DNA of 64,000 nucleotides from Cladochytrium replicatum (Eukaryota; Chytridiomycota; Chytridiomycetes; Cladochytriales; Cladochytriaceae). Positions 10,888-22,711 of the stretch are shown piece after piece. The translations under genes were made by a program, and so were the position numbers. The DNA lies in contig JAHLKD010000084.1 in assembly GCA_025526935.1 (NCBI GenBank), forward strand, positions 186,001 through 250,000, in the 5' to 3' direction. The stretch's first letter is position 1, and each line of letters begins with the position of its first letter. Under the pieces are notes generated by a model that was not told the DNA's origin, made no database searches, and saw only the letters and a list, made by a program, of their open reading frames with translations.

Positions 10888-13800
10888 ATGCCAACCTCCG
10901 CCCTCAACACCACAACTTTCTACTCCTGGCGCATCAACGCCATCACCTCGCAGGTTATCAAGCAGATTGATGCCCTACTCAAGGCGGATACCTCACTCTC
11001 GGGCGCTGACAATTCCACCGCGCACAACCTCATTGCTTTCCTCGACAACTTGCGCATTGATCTGCCCAAAAACCATCTCCACTCCGCAAACCCCGCTGAC
11101 TCTCCCTCCATCCTGTACGCTGGCTTGATTCAGCTGCTCTCGGCTGACAGGTCCTTTTTCGACGACGATCTGCGCTGGCGCGACGCCGTCCGTACCTATC
11201 TCGATAATTTCGTCGATCTCAACTTAAACTTCTCGGATGCCTTCGGTTTGGACTCTTATGTACGTTGCTTACTGGAAGAGGTTTTGTTTTCCGGCATTCT
11301 TGCGGTTTACATTTCATGTGCTTGCCCACCTCGCATATTGTTTTCGAGTGCATGTACTGATCGTTTATCCAGGACCCATCTGTCGACCCCCATTCTCTTC
11401 CGCCAATCGAACCCCTTTCCCATCCTGCCGATCCAGAAGTACCCCTCCCTTCACCTTCCCTCTCCACTCCTGCTTCGCCCGCCGGCTCAGCCCGCAAGCG
11501 CACTGTGACGTTTGAGCAGACCGTCAATGTTCCCGATCTGTCTCTCGACGCAGCTCCGGAAGCTCCAGGGGTCCAAACTGTCCCGGAAGAAGACGAAACT
11601 AACACAAAGGTACGTGGTTACTTTAGATATCCTACGATGTGCTGTGTTCTCACAACTTCTTGCCTACATTCCGCAGGAGACACACACGGACCAACCCACA
11701 GTCAGCGAAGATGCTGCGGCTGCTGCTTCTGCGTCTTCTCCTTTAAGTCTCTCTCCTACCGGCGAAACAAACCCTGCAGAACTGCTTCTGACGGGGCAGC
11801 GCATTGTTTATGATCTTCACGTCGCGATGATGGATCGCCCAGGAGAGACTCGTGATCTGGTCTTGCGGAATCCCGATTTTTTCAACCGTATTCGAGCTTG
11901 CTGCAATCTTATGGATGAGGACGCGTGGGCCGATTTCGAGGCCTTGCTGTATGAACCTCGGAAGAATCTCGACGATCTTGCTTGGATCCGGGAGATCAAC
12001 CAACGTATCGAGTCTGCTCCTGCTTTGCTTGCTCAACTTAAGCACTTGGTCGGCTACGATCACTACGACTCCGCAGAGGAGGACGAGCCTCCGAACTATT
12101 TCCCTGACGATGATGATCACCACGATCCGGGCTACCACGGCTATCGCAATCATGAAGATGATGGCGACGATGACGATGACGATGATGGACCAGCGTACCC
12201 CAGCGCTGTTGGTCCAGTCGATCTCGAGGCGATGGCTCGAGACGGTTCGGTGGATATCCAGGTCCTTATCTTGGTTGCAACTACTGTTGATGATAATCCG
12301 TCTCTCCCGAACGGAGGTAGCAGCAGCTTGAGTAGCACCACCAATAACGTTCCCTCGCTGTCCCCAAACCAACTTACCACCGATCATCTGGAGGCCCGCT
12401 GGAACCAGCACTTTCTGACACTCCGTCATCACCACCGTGACATTTTGGAGCATCTGCCCCTTGATTACCCGAGTTTCTTTAACCATATTCGTCAGTCACT
12501 CACCCGCATCTCGTCTGCTTACCCTCCCTCTGGACCCTCGCGTGGCCCCTCCACTTTAATACCTCCACTCTCGCCGTACCTCGGCACCTCCTTCTCCCTC
12601 CCGGTCCCCAGCACCGATTCCATTCTGTTGACCCCATCCGCTAGTGGCGCGAGCACCCCACAGCAGCGTACCCAGCAGCAAGGTGATAATGCAACAGCGT
12701 CGTCATCGGTCTTCGCCGAGTTTGGCTCTTCGGTTTCATCGTCTGTCGGCGGTGGTAGCGGGGGGGCTGCCCTCTCCACACCTGACGCATGGATGTTCAC
12801 AAGCGGGGAGTACGAGCGCTTTAAGAATATTTTCCAGTCAGACCCTCGAGCCGTGACTGACGAGGAGTGGCTCGATGAGATTCATCGTGTTTTAGGTGCT
12901 ACTATCGAGACTGAAGACGGGAGCATCCAGACACTTATCGACCAATTCCGGGAGATCGTGGCGTACGAACTGGATCTCGAGGACGAGGACTTTGGTCCCG
13001 CTCTGCAGCACCAGCACGATGTATCACCGTCCACTGGTCTCCGGGGCCATTTCCGCGTTCTCGGGAACCAAGAGCACTTACGTCGTCGTGGTGTGCTTCA
13101 CATCGATGCAGACAACCACGAGCATGATGACGATGTCAACAATCACCCACCTTCCTCCCAGCCAGGACGTGGTGTTGATGTCAGGGACCGGGACGATGAC
13201 AACCAAATCGATCTAGAAGCGCTTGACCCTGCCCTTGTTGCGGCCGTGCGCGCACACGTGGCCCGCACGGCCGGTAACGCCCCGTCCCACGTGGTGTACG
13301 ACCGCATCCGCGCCATCACCGCTCTGCCTCGCAGTGCTATGAACGACGACGAGTGGAGCGGCTTGCTTTTTGGTAGATACCTTTCCACACTCCACGCGCG
13401 ACGCAAGCTCCGCGCCGCGCTGGGTGTTATGCGCAAGGACTCAGATGACGGCGCCACAAGTGACGATGAGGTGTATACTGGTGCGTACACACCCACGGTC
13501 GCCGAAACCCGTTTCGAGGACTGGGCGTCGAAGAACAGTGCAGTGATTGAAGCAGTGAAGGCCGAGATGCTCGGACGTGCGCGCAAGGCTCCCAAGTTCC
13601 TCGCCGATGCTTCTACCAAGCTTGACGAGCACCTCTCCAAGCTCTTTGAGGACGACTCTGGGTCGAACAACACGCAGCAGCAGTCAAACCCCGGTTGGTT
13701 CCTCCGCCGTCTCGAGGGGCTCTGCGAGGGTGCTGGTGTGGACATTGTCGCGCCGAACGGCGCATATGCATCTCTTCTGGTCTCTCTTGGCGCGAAACCC

Positions 13801-14328
13801 ATTGCAAAGGAGTATGAGCTTCCCGCTCCGCCCCATTCCGAGCCTTTGCACGAGGAAACGCACGACGAACACGAAGACGTGCACCAGAGTACGGGTGCGA
13901 CCATCACTCGCGGCGTGGTGACCCCTACCTCGCCACAAACCGCCGTGCAGACCCCTCTCTCCTCGATCCGTCGACAGCTCTCCGAGGCCCGTGCGCTTGA
14001 CGTCCTGCACGCGTACACCGCGATCCGACGAGCCGTTGGCGACGACACGATCTTTGGGCGAATCCTGCACGGGTACATTGACCTTCGCGAGCGAGAGCTT
14101 CGGGACGGGTACACGCGCGAGCCTGTTTCTTTCAGAGATGCTTTGGAAGTTGTTGTGGAGGAGGTTGTTGGGGGTGAGAGCGAGGTTGCGAAGCGGGTGT
14201 GGGCGGTATGGGATCCGCGGTGGGATGGTGGTTTGCGGGGCGGTGTATGGGGGGGAGTTGCGGTTGCGGGTGTGGGTTCGAGTTTGCCAACGCCTGGGGT
14301 TGGAGTAGGGACAGGGGAGGTGGTTTGA
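10888..14328 (+). CDS. Large acidic repeat protein, function unknown
   Basis: Exons 10888-11259, 11373-11609 and 11677-14328 (two GT-AG introns, both phase 0) give 1086 aa. The first ATG is in MPTSALNTTTFYSW. Outside low-complexity acidic/His, Ser and Gln-rich spacers, a loose module recurs: an aromatic-(N)-RI segment, then an acidic D/E-D/E-x-W box, then an amphipathic helix. Examples are PDFFNRIRACCNLMDEDAW, YDRIRAITALPRSAMNDDEW and RFKNIFQSDPRAVTDEEW. No signal peptide or membrane segment is seen. The composition suggests a cytosolic or nuclear scaffold with alpha-helical repeats. I recognise no known family. The long uninterrupted third exon with coherent codon use makes coding status strong, despite a competing antisense frame. 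Confidence 0.85.
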
Positions 14329-15380
14329 AGAAGCGTGTTTGTGGATAGGAAAGAATGCGTGATGTGTGTTCTCTAGTACTGTTTTCGAGTTTTTCGTTTT
14401 CCTTCTTTCCCTATTACGTGTTGGGCGTTTTATGATGTTTTTTCTCTTCGAAAAGTTGATTCAAAGTTGGATACCCTTCAAAACCCCGCGAGTTTTTCTT
14501 AACCAGATGGAAACTGAACCAGGTATTTGATTGTGATTGGTTACGGGCATTCTTTTATCCCGATTTATAATTTGTGTATGCCAAAAATGTCTTGAAGTGA
14601 AAGGCCAGAGAAAAAGAACGATGGGGAGGCAAGCAGAGAAAACGAGTCTTCTGAGATACATTTTTGTTTTGATTTTATCTGGAAGGGTTTTTGAAGTCAA
14701 AATATTGTGAAGATAAGGTTGCTTTTTGCATCTGCTTTAGATAAGTGTTTTCGGCGAGATTTCTCGAATCTCATACACTACGTTTAATACACTGATTTGA
14801 CGTCGGCGTTCTTGATTTTTTGACCCAGTAGTGATTGGAAAGCCAGACATCTGCCTCATGTAGAAAAAAAGGTGGATATGCTGACAAAGATCAAAAGAGG
14901 GGCGACGTAGAACATCAAAGTTGCGATATCGCATACTGCCAGTTTTAAGTGGTTGAAGCGCAAACACCCAAAACGTGTGTTCTTGGAACAGCATGGAGTT
15001 GGAGAGAAGTGGAGATTGCTTCGAAGGTGGCTGCAAGGCGAATCGGAAAGATACGGAGACTTCGGAGACGCACAGAGGGTCTGTCTCACCGGTAGTTAGT
15101 CCTTTATCGGTATATCGCAACAGTGATCGCAATCAAGCAGCCCGTTTGTTCAGAAAATGAAAAGGTGGGACTATTGAGTCGAACTGCTGAATCTAATAAG
15201 AATAATAACTCCAACTCTCAGTCTTGGTGGAAGCTCTCGCCCAATGCAATTGTCAGAATTAACATCGAAAAATTTTCCCCAAGAAGTGGTCACTCAGACA
15301 GACGGTGAGTTATTCTGCTGAGAATGTCCTGGTGGTGTTCAGATACTTAAGCGTAGCTGTAGCCTTGCCAACTGGAATCA
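14329..15380. other. Intergenic; nothing recognised
   Basis: AT-rich 3' and 5' flanks of two plus-strand genes; short frames only. Confidence 0.5.
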
Positions 15381-16538
15381 ATGCCTTTCACTCTCCCAGG
15401 AGAAATCCTCGATGAAATCCTCTTTCGGCTCGCCTTCTGGGCAAAGAACCCAAAGTATGCCTTCAAGCTAGCCAACTTGATGCGACGCCATCACGTCAAG
15501 TCGCACCTCATCAGGCACATCATCCGCATCGACATAGCCAGCGAGCGCGGCTACGTCGACGTTCTTGAAATGACACTCGAATCCAAGGAACCCATCACGT
15601 ACACCAAGACCGCTATGGATCGTGCGTGCAGAAATGGTCACGTCGGAGTTCTTCGCTGGTGGGTCCGCAGCGGACACGAGCTAAAGTACACCCATTGGGC
15701 ACTCGACTGGGCGAGTGAGAACGGGCATGTGGAGGTGCTGGAGTTCTGGGGCGAAAGTGGTCTCAAATTGCTTTACACCGACCACGCCATGGATTATGCA
15801 AGCAGGAACGGGCACGTTAGCGTGCTGGAGTGGTGGGCGCAACGTAGCGGGACGGGGTTTTCGTGGACATCCAACGCTCTGGATTGGGCTAGCGAGCACG
15901 GACAGCTTCGCGTTCTCGAGTGGTGGAAACAGAGCGGTCTTGGGATCGAGTTCACGCGGGACGCAATGGACTGTGCGAGCGCAGAGGGGCATGTCCAAGT
16001 TCTCGATTGGTGGAAACAACAGAGCGGGGTGAAGCTCAAATACTCTACACGGGCGATGGACTGCGCGAAGAATGCAAAGATACTTGAGTGGTGGAAACAG
16101 AGCGGTCTGCCGTTGCGGTACTCCCATTTGGCGATGGACAGTGCCGAAAGCGTGGCAGTGCTCGAATGGTGGAAATCGAGCGGCCTGGAACTCCAGTACA
16201 ATCACTGTGCAATGGATAAGCCTTGCTGGAGATGCGCGGTGGACATATTGGACTGGTGGAAACACAGCGGGCTTGAGTTGAAGTGGACTGAGCGTGCGAT
16301 GGACTCTCCCTGTAGGGGCGAGGAAGTATTGGAGTGGTGGAAAGGGAGTGGACTGGAAATGAAGTGGACTTCACGTGGGATGGATGATGCGAGTCAGTAT
16401 GGAGCATTGACGACTTTGCAGTGGTGGAAGGACAGTGGACTCGAAATGAAATTCACTGCTCGCGCGTTGGCTGGAGCTAGTCCCAAGGTTCGCAAGTGGT
16501 GGAAAAAGAATGGATTGCATCCCGAACTTTCCCAATGA
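15381..16538 (+). CDS. Ankyrin-like WWK-repeat protein with F-box-like start
   Basis: An intronless 385-aa frame. Residues about 4-30 (LPGEILDEILFRLA) resemble an F-box. The rest is eleven units of about 26-31 aa following the pattern YTxxAMDxASxNGHVxVLEWWKxSGLELK. This is ankyrin-like: GHVxVL matches the first and second helix boundary of ankyrin repeats, while the usual LLL is replaced by WW(K). Units in the middle are shortened (for example AMDCAKNAKILEWW), and the last one is degenerate. Such repeat families are, to my knowledge, abundant in chytrid genomes. The likely role is protein binding, perhaps substrate choice for an SCF ubiquitin ligase (inference). Partly decayed extra units follow downstream. 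Confidence 0.88.
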   Translation: MPFTLPGEILDEILFRLAFWAKNPKYAFKLANLMRRHHVKSHLIRHIIRIDIASERGYVDVLEMTLESKEPITYTKTAMDRACRNGHVGVLRWWVRSGHELKYTHWALDWASENGHVEVLEFWGESGLKLLYTDHAMDYASRNGHVSVLEWWAQRSGTGFSWTSNALDWASEHGQLRVLEWWKQSGLGIEFTRDAMDCASAEGHVQVLDWWKQQSGVKLKYSTRAMDCAKNAKILEWWKQSGLPLRYSHLAMDSAESVAVLEWWKSSGLELQYNHCAMDKPCWRCAVDILDWWKHSGLELKWTERAMDSPCRGEEVLEWWKGSGLEMKWTSRGMDDASQYGALTTLQWWKDSGLEMKFTARALAGASPKVRKWWKKNGLHPELSQ

Positions 16539-16699
16539 CAGTGACTGGGAACGTCATAACACTGTTCCTATAAAACTTTTGTTAGTATATCATTAAAGAG
16601 GGCTCGTTTTGTTTTGTCCTGGAACTTTAAGCTTTCGGCCGAAGAACGACTTTCCGGCTTCTACATGAAATCATCGAGGCGTAAAAATCCAAAGCTAGT

Positions 16700-16806
16700 A
16701 TTGAACGAGCGATGAATGCGGCCAGCAAACGAGTAGATCATAACGTACTTCAATGATGGAAGGACAGTGGATTTGGAGCCGAAGTGGCTCCGTGAGCGAT
16801 TGACTG
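16700..16806 (+). pseudogene. Decayed WWK-repeat units downstream of the intact array
   Basis: In a different frame from the intact gene, translation gives ERAMNAASKRVDHNVLQ, stop, WKDSGFGAEVAP, stop, AIDCA. The order AM..AS....VLQ(W)WKDSG is the repeat consensus, with the first W codon turned into TGA. The array once extended further, or a second copy lay here. Confidence 0.65.
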
Positions 16807-16942
16807 TGCAGATTATCAGTTGTTGGGCACAAAATGGCCTTCTAATGGGCCTCCAACGGCTTGCTCGCCTATTTTACGGGTGATTAATATGCGCTCGTCT
16901 TACTTCAAGAGTTAGTTCAAACTAATAAAATTAAAATATATC

Positions 16943-17897
16943 TTAGAAACCACCAGCGTATCGGTTGAATGTGCCTCTGCACAAGAAATTGTCCTGGGGA
17001 GCATCAGCACCTTTCTTTGCGTACAAACTCTTCACGGCGTTCGAGTGCACCCTCATATGCTTCGGCACCAGCGCATCGTCCAGTTTGGGCAAGTGCATGT
17101 TGATGTTATCCCTTTCCGTCTCCACCACCTCATTTGCCTTCTTCCTCTTCTCTCCAACGGGTTCGCCGTGCTCAGCAGCAGCACCCTTGCGCTTCTTCGA
17201 ATCTCCACCTTTTGCAGCCCTCTTCTTTGCCGCCTTTTCGGCATCTTCTGCAGAGCGCTTTTCACGGATAACAGAAAGCCTGTCGTGCAGGCGGTTGATT
17301 TCAGAGTCGGAGGTTGCGTTGAGTGGGATAATGTCATCCTCGACAACGGGTTTGCTACAGTTAAGGCAGGTAGTCGACGGGATGGTTTTGAAGGCCTGAT
17401 CAGAAAGCACACATCCGCAAGACCAAATGAAAGAGAACCTGTTTGTGACATCCGGTAAACAACTGAGAAAGATGGTCTGGTCATAAAGCTTACTTGTTCT
17501 TTCCGTTCATCTCTTTCATGGTGACTGGGCAGACGAACTTAACGACAGCGGAACCGTCATTCGAACCGCTCGACTCCTCATCGCTTCCAGACGGTACTGC
17601 AGCATCGACCTTGTGTGAGAGCTTGAGCTCCACGACGTCCCTCATTTTGGTGATGTGGGGGCATATTCTGTCTGCGTCTCCGAAAGCGTCCCGGTCCAAC
17701 AGATAGCGAATAATGGCATCCTTATTGTACAGTTTTCCGAGGTTGCATGAAACGATGGGGACACTGAGCGGTTCCTTGGATAATGCACAAAAGAACCACA
17801 GTGCGGCGGACTGAGCTGCAGCGTCAGGTATTTCAGCCTTTGGCCTAGTCTTGACCAACTCGATTCTACGCGGAATGCTTCCTCCGTCTCCTCCCAT
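16943..17897 (-). CDS. rtf2: Replication termination factor 2 (RTF2-domain protein)
   Basis: Exons 17494-17897 and 16943-17438 (55-nt intron) give 299 aa. The start at 17897 reads MGGDGGSIPRRIELVKT, the hallmark N-terminus of RTF2. The first RING-like half follows (ALSKEPLSVPIVSCNLGKLYNKDAII, then VCPVTMKEMNGKNK). After the splice come FIWSCGCVLSDQAFK and CLNCSKPV, a second incomplete zinc-finger-like half. The C-terminal part is a Lys/Ala/Glu-rich basic linker and a tail ending in GTFNRYAGGF. In fission yeast RTF2 acts at stalled replication forks and in splicing of fork factors; RTF2 proteins elsewhere influence fork restart. A nuclear role is expected. An upstream in-frame ATG at 17930 is less likely. 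Confidence 0.93.
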
Positions 17898-18381
17898 CGA
17901 TGTGTGGACACGGCGTGGGAGGCTCAGCAAAGATCATAAACCCGAACAATTTTCTATGAATTCGTTTTCAATTAATACTTTGTGACTACTTCTACTACTA
18001 CGACTGCTGTATCGCCGCTTGGATGCAGATGCAGACGGCGGAACATGTACACTGAATGAATAAGACAAACATATAACAACAAAAGGAGAGACTCTAAAAG
18101 CAGCCAGTGCAATGGAAGTCCTGCTTCCTGCTTGCCACTTGGCATTTCCAAGAAGAAAAAAGGATACCAAAACGCTTGAGAATGATAGAAATAATGGGCA
18201 AAATCTCGAAGTTCGGTGATTTCGGTCATAGATGCAAATGGTGAGAAGAATGAAAAAATGTGGTATCACACATTGCTGGCTTCTGGAGCGCTCCAGTGAA
18301 TGAGAAAGAAGAAATTACACCGCAACAAGTAACACAAACAATCTATACTTCGCCTTTGTGAGGAATAGTATCCTGCACACC
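17898..18381. other. Intergenic; nothing recognised
   Basis: Short gap between two minus-strand genes, presumably terminator of the chitosanase-like gene's neighbour and the RTF2 promoter. Confidence 0.5.
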
Positions 18382-20008
18382 TTAATGATTTGTCACCGCA
18401 GCACTTCCGATTCTGGTGATCTTCGTGGTACGGGTGGTTGGTAAAGTGGTCTTAGCGGTAGTGGTAGTCGTCTTGGTCCTGGTCACACTCGGGCCACCTA
18501 CAGCCTTGGAAGTTGTCACGGGATTAGGCGACGTTGCAGACCCGCCCCCGCCGACCTTAGCGAGAGCAAGAACGTCCTCGCAAAACCGATCCGTGTGGTC
18601 GTCTGACGACATCCACGACTTGAGCTGTGTCACTGCCGAGGAAACACTGATCGCCGCTGCACGTTTGTGGAATCCGCCTCGTCGATGGAGTTTCGAGCTG
18701 TGACGGAGCGGCACAAAGCGGTCCTATTAAAGAGTTGGTTAAATATACCGCCATGCCTATCAATTCTGTGTGCACATACTTCGATCGAAGGGTCGCAGGT
18801 GACGTTCAGCGTTTTGGAGCTGAGATCAAGCGCCAGGACTGAATCTTTGAAGCGAGTTTGGCCAGTGCAGTACAAGAAGTAGTAGGAGTACAGCCTCGGC
18901 ACCGCTGCAGTCCACTCGCTCTTTGTCGCACTGTCAGCGGGGTTCGTGAAGACGCGATACCGCTCACGGAACACAGCCCGGAGGAAGGCAAGCTCATCAG
19001 ACGAATCGGACTGAGTTGATGCATGAGGACTTTGAAGTGATGTTGGCATAGACTTGGACTCACGTAAGTATTTGAACTTCCAACAGCCTTCTGAGCGCGG
19101 GAGATAATGGCTTCCATCGAGTCGTGATCGTCACCACTGCCCTCTGTCATAGCATCTCGATCAGCAAAGGTTAGAACAGAAGAAAATTCCGTCCTTACGC
19201 ATAATCCATCCATCATACAAGAATCCCCTTGAAATGGTCAGGTTCAAGCCTAGCTTGTCCGCCATGTTCTGTCATGTCCCAATGATGAGTGTGGTGCACG
19301 ATTCGCTTGAACGAAAAGTCTTTACCTGTGAGGGGATCCATGCTTTGTTCTCGATTGACTAGTTTCTTGCTGGTTACCACGAAGTTCGGAATGTAACCTG
19401 TGATAGCATACCTCCATCTGGGCTTCGCGGAATAGCGTATTCGCGCACGCCTTCTCCCATGCCTTGCAATAACTGTCCAGACCCGCAACGTCCGCGTTCA
19501 AACCACTCTTGGATCTTGAGATATCCTTGAGCCGGTTCAGCATCCCGTCGAACTCGCTGGGCCGACCGTTCATTTTCTTCACATAGAGTTGTATAACCTC
19601 AAGAGCGTCGTGAGTGCCGCTGGAGTGGAAACTCAGAACGCGTTTTAAATGTGACAGATCATGTATGTTTCCTTACGTAGTGAAACCGGCGATACCAGCG
19701 GTGTATCCCCGGCCATCATGGATATTCTCGCAGTAATCAAAGGAAAACCTGCAAATTGGTTTAGTAAGTTTCATTTACGTGACCTCAACCCCGATAAAAT
19801 CGAACACGTACTGTCATAAACTAGAGATCAGACTAGCAAATTGGGCATGAATGAGCTGGGTTACCTGGAATCTCTCGTTCTCATAGTAGTTTGTGAGTTG
19901 CTGAATGATTGACTTTTCGCACTGGTCGACATCGGCAGTGAGTGCGAGGGTAACGGCGAGGGTCGAGCATAGAAACAGCGAGGAGCAGAAAGAGCGAAAG
20001 CCAACCAT
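18382..20008 (-). CDS. GH46 chitosanase, secreted (one unresolved splice junction)
   Basis: Exons read: 19865-20008, 19677-19748, 19412-19619, 19326-19358 (33 nt), 19199-19268, 19064-19143, 18780-19010 and 18382-18723. A signal peptide (MVGFRSFCSSLFLCSTLAVTLALT) starts the protein. The core has YCENIHDGRGYTAGIAGF with the catalytic Glu, followed by TTGTHD with the catalytic Asp, matching GH46 (reference: Streptomyces N174 chitosanase). FREAQME, IPSQNMADKLGLNLT, LYDGWIMQGSGDDHDS and DELAFLRAVF follow in GH46 order. The C-terminus adds about 100 residues ending in a Thr-rich tail, perhaps glycosylated. All junctions keep frame except the first: joining 19865 to 19748 by GT-AG leaves one extra base. 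Either an unseen microexon, a sequence error or a true break lies there. It would hydrolyse chitosan, a fungal wall component. Confidence 0.82.
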
Positions 20009-20571
20009 TGTTAAGGGTATAGAAGAGAGCGAGAGGCAGCGGCGGTTGAGTGAGGTCTGGAGAGTTGTGTTGTTTCGGCTTCAGCTGGGGGGGAAAGCCA
20101 GCCGGGAATAGGAACGGGAATGGGAATGCGGTGTCTGAGACCAGCCGAGACGAGACAAGGAGAAGGGGTGGGGCGTGGGAACGGAGGATTGACGGAATTG
20201 CGTATTTAATGGGAAGCGGGGCGTTGCGAGGTTTTCGATCACGATTAGTGCATGTCAAATATTACTGAAATTTAGGCTTAGCTACTCAAGCAGCGCCTGA
20301 TGAAATCCACAAGCTGCTACTTTAAACGGTCGTTGATAAACTGAATGTGATCTGAATTCTTGGTTCAAGGGCACCGGTTCCAATATAGATCTGACCGCAC
20401 CGGGCAGCATTGCAAGTGGAAGAACGGGCCCAGCTGTGCTTCTGGCCGCTAAGCTCGACATTGATGCACTGTAATCCAAACGATCCCGGAATAACACTTC
20501 TCTGTGTAGAAACTGTGGGTCTTACAAAATTTTTGTAATCGTGATCAAAGCCTCTCAACTCACGATTTGAA
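20009..20571. promoter_or_regulatory. Shared intergenic region of divergent chitosanase and AlaX genes
   Basis: The two start codons face away from each other across 563 bases. No specific operator was recognised. The chitosanase-proximal part is CT/GA-rich. Confidence 0.4.
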
Positions 20572-22132
20572 ATGCCAGTTGCCGAGGAAACGCCGGTCGG
20601 TCGCCTGGCGTGTCAGCGAAACTCTTCTCTCAAGAAAATCTCTGTGACTGTCGTCTCTTGCCGCCCGTCAAATGAGCCAGACCGATCCCTAGTGGTTCTT
20701 TCCGACACTGTAAAGGAAGTACCATTAATAGCGGCTCGCAGGACTTATTTTCGTCTGAAGGTTATTTTCCCTCTCGGTGGCGGCCAGCCCAATGATCTTG
20801 GCACAGTTGCGGGCCTGAGGTGTGTTGATTGCTATCGCGAAGGTCTCTCGGCGGTTCATGTGGTTGAGGGAGGTGCCCTTAGTGCTGGAGACACTGTCGA
20901 GGTTGAAGTGGATTACTCAAGTATGCACAGATGTTCCATTCTTTCCTATATCACTTTTCCTCCGATGTCTCAATCATTTCATCCAGGACGATGGGACCAC
21001 ATGCAGCAGCACAGCGGCCAGCATCTCCTCTCGGCCATTGCAGAACGAAAATTTAAGTGGGACACCGTTGCTTGGTGGGTTTAATAGAACCCCCACTGGC
21101 ACTTTCTTCACATTCTCAATTAGCTCAATGCAGGAAACTTGGACCCGCTGTGTGCTATATTGAGGTCCCACTTCCACAGAACCCAGGTGATCCGACACCG
21201 GAGGACACAGTTCACCTCCAAACTCTAGAGCGAGAAGTGAACGAATTTATCCGCAAACGTATTCCCTTCGTTGTTCACGCTGAGGATCCCGATCACCCGG
21301 ACCATGTCCGTCCCGACTCACTCCCAGACGACCTCGTTGGCAGCACTGTCCGCTACGTTGAAATCGATGGAGTGGACATGAACCCCTGCTGTGGCACGCA
21401 TGTTTCTTCTACCGGCGATCTCCAGGTTGTGAAGCTATTTCCTACTGTAGAAAAACTCAGGGGAGGCAAAAACGTTAGGATCAGCTTCCTGTTCGGCGAC
21501 CGTGTCACGCGCTACTTTCAAGAGTGCCTGGTGCGAGATGTCGAGCTCGGCAAGATTTTCTCCACTGGTAGATCACTATTGATCTTGATTACCGAATGTT
21601 TATCAGTCGTCATTCCCCAGCCCCAGAGTCGTTTGTGGACTCTGCTGCGCGTCTCCAAAAGCAGATCAAAGACCTCACGCGGGGCTCCAGGGCAAACCAG
21701 ATTGAGATTGCGGAGCTCACAGCATCAGGGATCGCGGGCAGAGTCATCAACAATATCGAACAGGTTTACGCTTACCATCGTGATTCTGCCGATGGAGATT
21801 TTCTGGGGACCCTCAGTCGATCACTCCAACCGCTTCTGCCATCAGAGCTCAATGCGGTATTTATTCTCTCTTGCGGCACCACTAAAGAGGGCGGAAGTCT
21901 TCTCGTGTTCGCGAGCTCTCAAGCCGCAGCATCGCAGGTATCCGAAGTAGTGACAAACTTCGCTGATGCACTTCAAGCCGAGGCAGAGAAAAAGAAAAAA
22001 GTGAGCGCTGGAACACAGTGTATTAAAGGTGGCCCCCCAAAGAATGGACGATACCAGGGAAAAGTGGTTCCTGGTAGTTGGGCGGGCCTAGCGGCTGCGA
22101 TTGCAGCTACGAAGGCGGTTAACGTTTCCTAG
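20572..22132 (+). CDS. Alanyl-tRNA editing protein, AlaX/Aarsd1 type
   Basis: Exons 20572-20709, 20761-20920, 20987-21074, 21134-21567 and 21621-22132 give 443 aa. The N-terminus (PVGRLACQRNS) and FPLGGGQPNDLG are hallmarks of the stand-alone editing domain. The zinc-binding motifs are HMQQH (residues about 104-108) and CCGTH (about 214-218). After the editing domain come a coiled linker and a DHHA1-like C-terminal part ending near the stop. The protein hydrolyses Ser or Gly misloaded on tRNA-Ala in the cytosol, as a backup to AlaRS proofreading. Two introns are multiples of three or easily read through (20710-20760), so the gene could be mis-modelled without the motif check. The acceptor at 21620 was chosen over a nearer AG because only it keeps frame. 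Confidence 0.92.
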
Positions 22133-22711
22133 ACTTCAATAAGTCCACGTTTAAAGTTTTCTTTGATTTGCTTCCTTCTGCTCGTTTTAACGCTTTGCCT
22201 GACGCAAAGATCCATAGAATTTTAACCGTGCAGCAATTGAAACCAAGACTGAGATTGCAGTTTTTCCAGAGAGAAGATGATACGCAAAAACAAGAAACGA
22301 GGAGAAAAGACGACTACATAACCCATGATAGGATGAAATAAGTTTGATCTCAGAGCGCAAATACGATGGGAGAGAAAGTTGATCATAACGGACCACAGAA
22401 CAAAAGATAACAGTATCTGACCTGGCTAACTGATCCGGCCAGAATATCCAAGCGAGTGTGAAGAAGAGAACCGAAATAGCAAGTCGACAACGACAACGAA
22501 AAGAAAATGCAAGCTCAAATGGATGAAGTGCTGAAGGCCGACAACTTTGATACACCAACACTGCTAAACTGCGAAGTGGCATTGCCCACCGTGTTCGACG
22601 GGCGCACTATCTCTCTGAAGCTCTCAAGGAAAAGCAGAGACAGCATCATGTGAACGCCGACCGAAGAACGTGCGACCATCTTTGATGGAATAAACCGCGC
22701 AGGTTAGAAGA
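22133..22711. other. Intergenic between convergent genes
   Basis: 3' flanks of the AlaX-type gene and of the minus-strand membrane protein. No coding signal. Confidence 0.5.

Noticed and set aside
13143-14114. 323-codon minus-strand open frame
   Set aside because: It is antisense to the third exon of the acidic repeat protein. Its Arg/Ser-rich composition is what GC-rich acidic codons give on the other strand, and it shows no motif.
15681-16265. 194-codon and shorter minus-strand frames across the WWK-repeat gene
   Set aside because: They are shadows of the repeats on the opposite strand; the plus-strand frame has the start, stop and repeat periodicity.
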